From Asterella californica (Eukaryota; Streptophyta; Marchantiopsida; Marchantiales; Aytoniaceae): DNA of 64,000 nt. The stretch lies in contig JAYKYS010000007.1 of NCBI GenBank assembly GCA_036924285.1, positions 14,322,001 through 14,386,000 on the forward strand, read 5' to 3'. Of the stretch, positions 9,083 through 20,097 are shown in pieces. The first letter of the stretch is position 1; every line of letters begins with the position of its first letter. Made by a program: the position numbers and the translations under genes. The notes below the pieces were generated by a model, which was given only the letters and a program-made list of their open reading frames with translations, ran no database searches and was not told where the DNA came from.

Positions 9083-10656
9083 GTGGCATGCATCTGTCTT
9101 TCTTTGTGTGTTGCCATGAACTCTAGTATGGAGGGCCAAGTCGTATCTTTCTCAAGTGAGAGAGTAGATGACGAGTCTCCAGATCTTGAGGGTGGAGATG
9201 GTGTTCCAAACCAACGAGATATCCATGACGATGTGACCGTGATGGAGTATCTACGTACTGGCGTGGTGGTAGGCACAGTAAGTGCCAAGGATCGTGTCCT
9301 TCAACGAGCGAAGAGATTTTGACGAGAAAGACGACATGTACTTCGAGTGTGAGATGATGAGAGAGTACGGATAGTGTCACATCCATCCCAGAAGGCACAG
9401 TTAGTACGACATGCTCATGAGGAGTTGGGACATTTTGGAGTGAAGCGCACGCATAGCTTACTCCAAGGACAGTATTGGTGGCGTGGTATGCACGTCGATG
9501 TGCAACAGTTTGTTGCACGATGTGTGACTTGTGATCGAGTACGAGCATCGTTTAATGCTCCTACTCCACAGTTACACCCCTTACCAATTATGGGGTTGGG
9601 TTACCGTTGGAGTTTGGATTTTGCGGGACCCTTACCGTTGACCGTACGTCACCATCGATATGTGTTGGTGATGGTGGAGCACATTTTTCCAAGTGGATTG
9701 AGTTGGTGGCATTACCAGACAAGGCGAGTGAAAGGACAGCGTATGCATTCTTAGATCGAGTGTTGAGTCGTTTTGGAGCACCAGTTGAAGTGCTGACAGA
9801 CCAAGGTACAGAGTTCCTTGGTGAGTTTCAGGTCTTGTGTGATCAGGCGCTGATTGATCATCGAACTACATCTCGAGATCATCCTGAGGCGGATGGTTTG
9901 GCGGAGAGGGTAGTTCAGACGGTGAAGAGAGAATTGCGCAAGTATGGCTTGCAGAAGGGTCACTTGGGAGACTGGGATGTGCCTTTATCATGGTTGGTTA
10001 TGGGCTATCATTTTAGCCGACAAGCGTCTTTGGCTTCCTTCTCATCGTATTTTCTATTATACGGTCGAGATCTAGATCTACCTTCGGCTATTCGTCGTGA
10101 TTCTGCTGAGGTGCTGAACCTTGATGACCCGAATATGTGGGTGAGAGCATGTTCTCAACGAGCAGAGACATTTCAGAGAGTTATGCCCATGGCTTTTGCG
10201 AATCTAGCGATTGCTCAGCATAGAGACACATTGCGATATGCAACTATCCGAGGAGGAGGTTATCGACCATCGATTCGCAGGTTTCATCCTGGCGATTATA
10301 TCTATCTGCAGCAGACTGCACCGACGACGTTGGATGTGACCGCAGGACGTACTATCTTACGAGTGCGTGAGGTGTTGCCTTCTGGAGTACTCATGTTAGA
10401 GGGTCGTGATGATGTTGTTTGGAAAGACCATGTGCGTAATTGCACGCCATGTCATCTTCCCAACATCGATGGTACCGTTGACCCAAGCTTGGCAGTTGTA
10501 CGTGCGGGCTTGAGGTGTATGTTGTGCGGGTCTGCTGGTGGAGCAGCCCGTATGTTGGTGTGTGATGGTTGTTCGAGAGGTTGGCACATGTCGTGTTTGA
10601 CTCCACCTCTCACTGTCATTCCTACTGGACGGTGGGTTTGTCCTCGATGTACATAG
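9083..10656 (+). pseudogene. gypsy integrase with C-terminal PHD finger
   Basis: Integrase inserts the element DNA into the host genome. An HHCC zinc-binding region lies at about 9405-9540 (HAHEELGHFG then CVTC). The catalytic core has Asp in SLDFAGPLP, Asp in LTDQGTEF and Glu in EADGLAERVVQT, so the DDE triad is preserved. Frame breaks: TGA at 9320-9322 and 9353-9355 before the zinc-binding region, and a frameshift near 9680 at a run of T. From 9607 onward the frame is open to 10656. The C terminus is unusual: a C4HC3 PHD finger at about 10516-10653 with pairs CMLC, CDGC, HMSC and CPRC in the right order and a Trp (GRWVCPRC) before the last pair. A chromodomain occupies the equivalent place in chromoviruses; none is visible here. 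Confidence 0.9.
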
Positions 10657-12766
10657 CAAGGATAGTCCATTACCTCATCTCGACTGTCTGACTGATTTGT
10701 GCTTGTATTTTCTTCATCGTCTTGATTTCGATCATTCTAAGAATTCTCTTTTCTTTTTCGGTTCATTTTAGATTATGCTAGGGTTCGATTTTTCTCTTCA
10801 AACTTGCCTTCCCCGTAAATTACTGAAATTACTGAAGTACTGAAATTACTGAAGTTCTGTACGCACGGTTTTTACGGCCAATTATTTCACCAAAGGAACA
10901 AAGACAGCAGGAAACTCGATTCAACGTAGGGGTGCTTGGGCTTGAACTCTGGACCTACAACTTGACAACGAGCACATTTCTCACTGTGCTAACTGAAGAA
11001 TTTATAAAAATAGTGAAGTCATAAAGTCATAAAGCTACGCGCGAGGTCAGTCACCCTGGCCGTCAACCGTCCGTGAAAAATGGCATTTGGAAGGTCCCCG
11101 TTATTTCAGCGCGAGAACAGCACGTTTAACTTTTCAGACTAAACCCGGCCGTTAACCAACCGGCGTTCCGGATTTTTTCTCCAACCCCCGAATCGCCATC
11201 TTCTGCCAAAAGGCCGATGGGGATGCTTATTAGCTGTCTGAAACGACCCGTATGATGAATGTCGGATGCCAGCTGAAAAACGTCAAGGGAGTGCGAAATA
11301 ATCCACGGGAAGTCTGACATCAAAAAAATCGCTGAAAATTCCAGAAAAGAAGACGAGAAGGAAGACTTTCTGACAAAATTCCAACATAAAACCAACACTA
11401 CGTAACACGAGCTCTGTGTAACATTTCCGACATTGGGATAAGATTTTCCCACAATGTTCACACAATTTTCAGTGCATCTTCCGACATACTTCCGCCTCAA
11501 TTCCAGATGAAAATAATATCAGAAAGATGTATACAGTGGTCGGAAAGAAGTAATATTGTCGACAGATTTCTCACATCATTTCGCTAGTTTGCCGAGACCG
11601 TTCGTACATGAATTCCGACATTAAGAGTGTCACAAAGTTAAGGTTTCCTTTTTTCTGATATCGAGTGTGTCATAAATTAGATTTTCTGTATTTTCAGCAG
11701 CTTTTTAATAGCTTTTCGGCATCATGTTTGCTCTCTAGCTGCAAATATCTCATGGTCTTTTTGTACAATTTAGGATTTTTCTTATTTTATCTTGAAGAGA
11801 TGTTGACATGAGGGGTTAGAACTGAGGGCATTCCTGACACGTTAAAGTTAGTGTTTATATGCTTGATGTAGAGCTATGAAATCGTAACATTCTTGATACG
11901 AATATCCATATTCACTACAGGTATTTATTACAAACATTGTATACAAGGTGTGTGATAAGACAAAGATATGCATTAAACTCGAGAGCAATGGTCAGAAATA
12001 TCAATATTTTAACAATAAAACAAAAATTAGACAAATGAAGTCATCATCCTATGCTACAACAGAGCTCTTGTATTCTGGACTATTGTCGACGCGGGATCTC
12101 CTTCATGTATGCGTCTGACGTCAACCTCCGTCCTTATCCGTATCATCCTAGACTACTGGGGATGGTGCCGGTCGAACCCCAGGGGTTCAGTTTTTGTTAG
12201 AAACACATGCAAGTAAAAATATGATATTTTAATATTTTTAGTGAAATTTTAAAAACTTGATATAACTAAAATATATTATTTTTATCTTTAAATGAGTTTT
12301 AAAGTAAAAAGGTGATATTCTAATATACAAAAAGTGATTTTTTTTGAGAATATTCATTTTTGTTTAAAAAATAAGATACTTTAAAAAAATAGAAATAAAA
12401 TAGAGGTATTAAAATACCTCTTGACTCACAAGTGTTATTAACAAAATACGAAGAGTTTACCTCCGGAGGGTCGAACTATTGCATGTGGAACTGACATCGA
12501 CAAGATCGGTATGGCTACATCATCAGACGTAATATTTATATCCGCAGCAGTCTCTCTCCTATAGGGATCGGTGAAAGACTATGATGAGGTTTGGTAACTT
12601 ATAGCGATGAATTAACCTCAAAATTATACATGACATAAAATATATCAAGGGTTTGCAAAATATGACAAGAGGTACCATGTGTTGTGCTTCTTCTTCTATT
12701 GAGAGGGGTCCCATTGGTTGGATAACTCGGCTTGCAAGACCAGCAACTTAGACTCTAGCTCCTTGA
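10657..12766. other. AT-rich intergenic stretch downstream of the gypsy element
   Basis: No coding sequence is recognisable. A short tandem of ATTACTGAA-like units lies at about 10817-10855, and a tRNA-like relic at about 10925-10995. A perfect GAACCCC/GGGGTTC palindrome lies near 12174-12188. From about 12190 to 12430 the sequence is very AT-rich. No 3' LTR could be matched to the region before 2071. Confidence 0.5.
10925..10995 (-). other. tRNA-like relic (tRNA-derived SINE head or tRNA pseudogene)
   Basis: Read on the minus strand, TTAGCACAGTGAGAAATGTG resembles the D-arm/box A region of a tRNA, and GAGTTCAAGCCC resembles the T-arm/box B. Their spacing is about right for a tRNA. The acceptor stem does not pair convincingly, so a functional tRNA gene is not supported. 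Confidence 0.35.
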
Positions 12767-12767
12767 T

Positions 12768-15010
12768 CTACGTCAAACAAGACAGACAATAAGTCCTTGA
12801 GAAATAAGTATCTTGTGAGAGATCCATCACAACAAAGGGTATAGTACTTACTCTCAACGCCTCTAATCCTTGGAGCTGTTGAGCAGTTGTGGGTGGTTCC
12901 ACATCTTCGTCAGATGAATACGTCAAGTCATCAATGTCGTCATCCATCTCATCGGCAACGACATGAGCAATCGCTCCTGTTAGACGTGTCTCTCGTTCGT
13001 CTAGGGTTGGAAACACAACAATCTTTCCAGAAGCAAGCGTTGTCTCCGTCTCCTCTCCGGTTGATTCTCTATTGTAAAAATCAACCTAATGACAACACAA
13101 AATACCTAATAGGTTAAGACAACAAGGTGTTGGAAAGCAATATCGGACTATGAAAAAGTCGTTGGAAAATTATGAGTTGTCAAAAAATCATAAGAACCTA
13201 TTGGAAACATGTCGAAAAACAGCAGTAACATGATCAACTGAAAATCTGACAGAAACAATGTCAAAAAGGTGTCATAAATGATGCCACTTTTTTGAACTCT
13301 AATGTATACCACAGAAGATCGTTTGAACGCTTTTGTGAAGCTATAATAAACTATTCCGACTTCTTACAGATGTAAATTCGGACAGTGCTAGTGTCTTGAA
13401 CTATGTGTAAAAGTTGTCAAAAAATTGCAAAAACGAACATGTTGCGAGCTGAAATTTACAAACTTGGATTGAAACTTCACTTTTCCTCCAACACCAAATT
13501 TCTCTGCATACAGTCTTGGGATACCAAGTTACGCTTATTCACGTCCGATCTGTTGTGCTCCGTCAACTCTCTCTCTATTTGCTCATCAACGTTCTTCCTT
13601 ATTCCTCAAGGGATAGATCGCCACACTGAAAGCGTGACAGAAGACCGTTCAAATACAACCACTTGTTTGCAACTCCAATTGGAGATCTTCTAGCGCAGCA
13701 CATACTCTAAAAGTAAGTTCATGTTCTTGTAGAGGCTTCAAATCTCGTCTACGATCACTTGATTCTTCAATGTAGGCAGTGTGTTTCATCTGGTGGTCGG
13801 TTTTATGTTCCTCTCACACACCATATGCACTTTCACATTTAAGTCATTGATATGTTACTTGTTAATGATCCAATCTCTTGGTTGATCGCCAGCTTGATAC
13901 GCTTCTCGGAGGACGTGAGAAGTGTGAGCATTGCATATATCTCTCTGGACATAGGAGGTGACGTTGGGGTGTTGTGACTCGATGTACTTCCTAGTTGACA
14001 ACTTACAACCTCCTCCACAATTGATGGAATGATCACGATCAACAAAATCTTTGTCTATGAGATTATTGCTCTGTAAGGATATTCATGATTGAAACTTGCT
14101 GGTCTAGATTTTGCTGCCATCCCAATGCACTCAATAGGTCGGCACCTGAAGTAGAAGGTCTTGTAGGTGGTGCAGCTTGACCAACGAGCACTATGGGTGG
14201 TGCGTCTCTTAAAGTCATCTCTCTCTGTTGAATCTGACAATGTCTCGTTTGTGATAGAAGAAGTGTTAGAAGGAGCTAAAACGAAGCACACAGCAGACTG
14301 CAAACGATGCAAGTGAAAAGACAATGAAATCAAGACGAGTGATAGGTTTCTTATGGAGTTCTGACATCTTTCCAACATCGACTTGGATTTTTTTGACAGC
14401 GTTCTGACATCGTGACTGAATTCAAAATCTTAGTTATTTTCTAACACCTTTCCGACACTCTTTGATAAGTATCATAAACTTGTTATAATACTGTCGTATA
14501 CTCATAAAGTGTTATCAAAATCGTGTCAAAATAGTGTCATAAATACTTAAGGTTTCGACTCCATCGAGATTCTTGAAAGATTTCCGACATCGTGTTTTTT
14601 TGAAATACTTATTGTTTTTCAAATTTACTTTCTGATAGTATTCGTGTCGTACTTCTATAGTAAAGTTGTGATAAAATAGGAAGCTATATATTCTATATTT
14701 TTCTCATATTCCAATTTGTGCATGTATGTTCTATTGCAACATGTCACCTCGTAGAATGACATGGCAGAAAAGACCTCGTAGGCTTGTAGAACCTGACCCA
14801 ATCAGCTCATCAACGTCAAAGTATGAGACGTCTAACAACTCTTTGCATGATCATACTTCATCCGATGATGAGCCGATCCGACCGTTGTCGAGGAAGCTTT
14901 ACGAGCTTGACGTGCGGACGAAGCGCATTTATTGCTCTTGTAACTTGTGTAAGGATAAAGTGTTGCAGCAATGTCATAGAGCATTACTCATTAACAACAA
15001 CATGGAATGA
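12768..15010. other. Intergenic stretch with weak transposon-like ORFs
   Basis: There is a minus-strand acidic ORF at 12768-13016 (82 codons; contains DEMDDDIDDL) and a plus-strand ORF at 14726-15010 (94 codons) whose end has a Cys pair arrangement (IYCSCNLCKD) vaguely like plant CACTA/Tnp2-type leader regions. Neither has a confident family. The surrounding DNA repeatedly uses phrases such as TGTCATAAA and TCCGACA at 11.6, 13.3 and 14.5 kb, suggesting related decayed repeats. Confidence 0.25.
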
Positions 15011-18000
15011 ACACATCGTCACCGGCAGAAATTGACCCAGTAAAGATAGCAGTCTTTAGATTAAACTGTGATTAGTATCTACACTATAGTTAACTATTTA
15101 TCGCCGTGCTCTTTTATTTTGCACCCTTGGTGATTGTAGATTTTGTTATCTCTTGATCGATACATCTCAGTTGAGCGTCAACGTGAGACTGTGGACCGTA
15201 CAATTGCAAGTGCTCTCGAGAGCGTTCTCTCACGCCAACAACCACTTCTCATGAGTTGGACATTGATACCCCTATCTTGCTTGCACCCGTAGATGATCTC
15301 GGATTATCTTCCTCATTCGACATCGTTACATCTACGTCTTTTTGGACGTTGCGAGAGAATCACATTGCACACACGAACGTCCAATGACATTATGTGGATG
15401 GAGGTCACTGCTGGTTCCTGCCGAGATGGAACAATGGGTTCTACATTATGACAGTCGTTACACATACTATCGAGAATACAGACGAGATATTTCTTAGTTA
15501 TAATTTTGATAAGAGTCTCTCTCCGACATAGGATTGATGAATACTTTATCCAACTAAACATCATGTATAATTTCCATGATATGACTATGATTATTTCTGT
15601 CTTTCAATTTTTCCATCTCATTTATTGTAATGGTGTTTGCATTCATATTTCAAGATTGATGACGTCTTTGAAATGGATGCATACTCACGTCGATCTCGAC
15701 ATATACTGCGTCAGCTGCTAAGATCGGACATTGCAGCACTAGCACATGCTGTTGATGACGTCAACATCACTGAATCACTAAGACAATTTCAAGTGACGAC
15801 AGTCTGAAAGATGGCATGACAAAGAGAAGATTTGAACACTCACTTCTCTCACATGGAGATCTCAGAGCCTAGAACATCAAATACTGATCCAGGTGTGCCG
15901 GAGTTAGAAGCTCATGCTATAACTCCTTTGTTCACTATGTAAACTGACATGACCCGTTATGCACAAAATATTTAATTAAATTTCAAAACACGAAACGTGA
16001 TCATATTACAATGTTTGTTCAAGCAGCAGACATTGTAATTGTAAAAAGATAAATATTTCAAGAACTGCATGATTATAAGAACTTGTGATTACTGAAACTT
16101 TCGAAATGAACAACAAGAATACACATAAACTAGATCACGAGAAATTTTAAGAATAATCTTTTTCCACTTCCGGGTATAATAATAAACTCTCCATGATTTC
16201 CAAAAGCGAAACTAGCACTTGCAAAAAGTTTTATAATTAATTAATAATACAACCAATGGACGATAATAAAAAACAAGACGATCACATGTCAAAGATAAGA
16301 TCAAGAGCACATTCATCAAACAAGATATAATCTAGTTTGTCATCCGTAAAGGAGTATGATCAACCCAATTTCCCCTCTATCATGTGTAGTGATCTAAAGT
16401 TTTGATTTTCTTTGTTATCTACCACCTAATGTACGGTGATATCTCTCGCAAAATAATTTTAATCTAACACAAAAAAAGAATAAAAAATAATAACCTTATA
16501 TCCTTCCTCACGGCCTTGTACATCCAATTTCGTTTTCTCTCATCAAATATATTATAAATAATTATTATAAAATATCAAATTAATCTATAATTAATATATA
16601 TTAACCCATCTCCGAGTTTCCAACAGATCCGGATAAACCATGAGTCCTGCCTGATGCGTTCTTGATGATATAAATTCGGATATAAACCTTAAATAAAACC
16701 CGTACTGTTGCGCTTACAGTATAAATCTATATCATTTATATAAAACATAAATTTATGCACTAACTATTCTCGCAGAGAAAGTTAGAACATAAATTGATGT
16801 ACACTTTGAAATCCCTCCGGTGTAGTTCGTTCGTCTTCCTTCCATGTTCAGAGCATCTACATATTATTCAATCTCTTCCAAAGTTCGGAAGAGAAGAATA
16901 TGCATGGTTTTAATTTATGTCTTAACGGTTAAGACATAAATTAAAGTTTTAGATTATAATTTATTGTCATAATTTTTCATATGTTTTCCTTGATCGTTTA
17001 TGGTGACATCAGACTTGTGTCACATGGAGCCTATATACTTTCCTCGTAAGCAACAATGTGCTTTTGTGTTTTTCGAGTTTACCAAAGAAGCACATTTGGG
17101 TCTTTTACCAGGAAAGAAAAGTTTGGACATCTCCGAAATCTTCGTCTAAGGTTAGAAGTATCTTTCTGCTATATATAATTTCTTTTCTTGAAACATGCAA
17201 ACTACATATATTCATCTTAAATTCTCATTCTTTTTACCTCGCAAGTTTCTCTCAGAGACTATGAACCAATAACATTTCACGTTTTTTCTGCTATACTTAC
17301 GATCGTCGTCTTCCTTCTCTGGACCAAAATGCCACTTTTGATGTATATTATATTTAGAAGAAACTTTAATAGACGTACCCCTCCATGTTTAGAAGAAACT
17401 TTAATAAACGCATGACCCGAGACGAAGCTCTTCCTCCTTTAGTGATGAGCTCTACACAGTGACAGTGATCGGGCCGGACTCTAATGATGTACTACCCATA
17501 TCCCTCGAACTAGGCGCTCTGTTCAGCCTATTCCACGAGGCGATACACCGACTAAATCGAATTGGCTATCGGCCGTCTTCTCGGCCGAGTGCACGTGAGG
17601 CAATCAAATTCGAGTCGTAAAATCTTGACAGACTTGTAGCAAGTTTCCATAAAGTTGTATTACAGTATCAACTAAATCGCAGTTCGAGAGAGAAAGGGTG
17701 GGAATCAAACAGCTCTGGACAATCCCCATTTCCTCCAAGATATGGGCTTACGAATTACAGAAGTAACATCAAGGCATTCAGGTAGGCAAAAGAATGTTAT
17801 TTCTCGTATTCAACGATCAAACAGACTAACAACTCACACCATCATATCATCCGGATTACATCCTTTCCTGCGATGTAACATCGTCCATTCGGAGCTTGCC
17901 ACAAAACAGGCCCCACTCTGTACTTCCATGGTAACAGGCCACCTTGTCTCGAAACCGCAGCGAGGGTGCAAATAAATCAATTCTTCACTTCTTCACACGA

Positions 18001-20097
18001 TCTACTAGAATGCGTGCCCATCCTCGGTAGATATTTCCATGTGCGTCCAACTCGTAAAGTATCATCTCGTAAAGTCTCGGTCACAAAAACTGAAATTCAT
18101 AGGCGCAATCGTAACCACCACAGGGTTACAGTTTCAACCTGGCAAGAACGTGTTCGAATCGTCCCACAGCCCACCCAGAGGGAAGTACTCGATCGCTTAT
18201 CACCTCTAATGTATAACTGTCAGAAAGGTGAGCGAAACCCAAGGACAGGACCACACTCGCTGATCCTAACTCTGTTACTGCCAACTCTTAACTCATACGA
18301 GTAGTTCCTTCAAAGGAGATTCGAATCCTAGACTCCTATCATCACTCGTATCAAGTGCCATCTTCTGCGTATAGCAAACAGAAGGGTCCTGTTAACATAC
18401 CCATTTTGCTGTATCGATTATAATACTCGGTGTATGTTCTCACCATTAGATGGTCCGAATCTAAAGATTAAACATCTAACACACTCCCGTTGGGTCAATG
18501 GGTGGTGACTAAATGCAAACGTTCAAACGTTCTCAGCTCCTGCGTTACAGTGCACGAGCCACAGATTGCAATCCACCACAAAAAGCTGAACTGCTCCTCC
18601 CAACACATTACAATCGGAGGTAAGCAACAAGCTCAGTGGAATAAACGAGGTGCTGAACTTGGAACTGCTGACCAGAAAGCTATAGTGTAAAGGAATTTTA
18701 TTCAACATTATTCGACACTGCAAAATCACTTCTGACTTGACAGAAAATCCTCCTGCTGATCAAGCGCTGGGTACTCCTTGACTCTTCTAGTGAAGGCAAT
18801 GAGACATATATTTCAAAAATGAACAGAAAATGATTCTGTGACTAGCTAACTACTTTAATTACAAGACATGAGGAACTCGTGCATCACTTTAGACCGTGGA
18901 AATATATCCCAAAAAGCTACCGAATGAGGACAATTTTTTCTTCCCACGGGTAGCTACAAAACTCGGGCGTGAGTCAGGAAGAGAGCTAACAACTGCTCTC
19001 GTCGCACCACTGTACGTGAAAGGGCAGTATAGCCGGTGTCTGTTTACATGGATTACCTGTCCTCAAGTGGCCTATATCCATGTCTATCAAGTAGGCAAAT
19101 TTCGGAAAAGCATTACAAACTAGACCAGCAACAACTTCGATGCAGAAAGCCCTGGCATCCCTCGCTCTGCAGCGACGAACGAACGAATTAGCACATGTGA
19201 TCAAGAGGCAACCCAAAGATATCAACGTCACCAGCATTCCCGCTATATAAAGACAACGACGACAAATTTTACTTCTATCATTCCAAGAAGCTGGGCAGAA
19301 CTTCAAGCTAGAAGATAATTAAACACGAGTGTATCAATCAATCAACTCCACTCAACCAGACAGTACTTTCAATATAAAGAAACTGGGATTGGCTGACTCC
19401 TCCTTCGGACAATCAGCAGTAACTGGGTTAGGGACCATTTCAAAGAGGACAGCAAAGCCCAACGTTGCTGAGCCCCTCAGACAAGTTCTCACTCATGAAC
19501 GCTTTAACCCTACAAATGCGTCATCCTTAGGGTTTAATCCTTAGGATGCTAAGTCAAGATACTCAAGCGCAGTTTCCTACCGATAGGGACGTATAACACA
19601 AACAACTACTCTGCAATGATGCTTGCAGTTTGCAGGAGCTCTAGGGTCAAGACGTGGGTCAAAAATGATGCTTCTCATGTGTCAAAGAGGAAAGTAGAAA
19701 TCTATACTAACAGTCTTCACTGCACTTTGCATCTGAAGCTGTTGACTAAAAGGCTTTAACCTTCTGTCAGAGGTAAAAAACCTTGAACCGGCCTTCAGAT
19801 GCAAGCTACTTATAACTCCTGCGTACTTTAACAGTAGTTGACCCAGCAAACAACTCCAGTAATTCTTAGTGATCTGCGTCTCACATAACTGTAAGCATAA
19901 CAACACATGAGGCGGTCCATGATATAGGTGAAGGTACAAGAAAAGAGAGAAGCCCAGAGTTGAGCAAAAGATCTGGAACCACGAGCATAGAGTAAGCAAC
20001 ACGACTCACCTGGAACAGACTTTCACAGAAAGAGCCGCCGTCGCTTGCCAGATATCTCCTGGAAAAAGCTCCCAGCCAATTGCTACAAGTACCGATC
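15011..20097. other. Gene-free AT-rich stretch; 3' flank of DCAF1 at its right end
   Basis: I see no supported gene. Contents include an 18-bp perfect inverted repeat at 16909-16945 and a direct repeat of TTTAGAAGAAACTTTAATA at about 17351 and 17388. The last few hundred bases before 20098 would be the 3' untranslated region of the minus-strand DCAF1 gene. Small ORFs at 17742-18304 and 18896-19306 lack recognisable motifs. Confidence 0.5.
16909..16945. repeat. Perfect 18-bp inverted repeat, 1-nt centre
   Basis: The arm at 16909-16926 (TTTAATTTATGTCTTAAC) is the exact reverse complement of 16928-16945, with a single G at 16927. It lies in AT-rich intergenic DNA with no gene nearby. It could be a palindromic relic of a small inverted-repeat element. 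Confidence 0.85.

Larger units (their letters stand above)
2071..10656 (+). mobile_element. Decayed Ty3/gypsy LTR retrotransposon carrying a DNA methyltransferase and a PHD finger
   Basis: The order of recognisable modules is Gag with zinc knuckle, retropepsin-type protease, C5-cytosine DNA methyltransferase, reverse transcriptase, RNase H, integrase and PHD finger. Protease-RT-RH-IN order is diagnostic of Ty3/gypsy (Metaviridae). The coordinates cover only the coding part because no LTR pair was found; the 5' end probably lies upstream of 2071 and the 3' LTR may be lost or diverged. Gag and pol are separated by about 1.4 kb without coding sequence (3540-4960). The element is dead: there are at least ten in-frame stops and several frameshifts. 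Most stops fit C-to-T or G-to-A changes. A DNMT in a retrotransposon pol is known to me only from a few lineages (charophytes, dinoflagellates). Confidence 0.93.

Noticed and set aside
10600..10656. PHD finger as an exon of a separate host gene
   Set aside because: It is in the same open frame as the integrase core from 9607, with no splice sites needed and a stop directly after the last Cys pair.
10925..10995. Functional tRNA gene
   Set aside because: The D-arm and T-arm regions look tRNA-like but the acceptor stem does not pair, so it is listed only as a relic.
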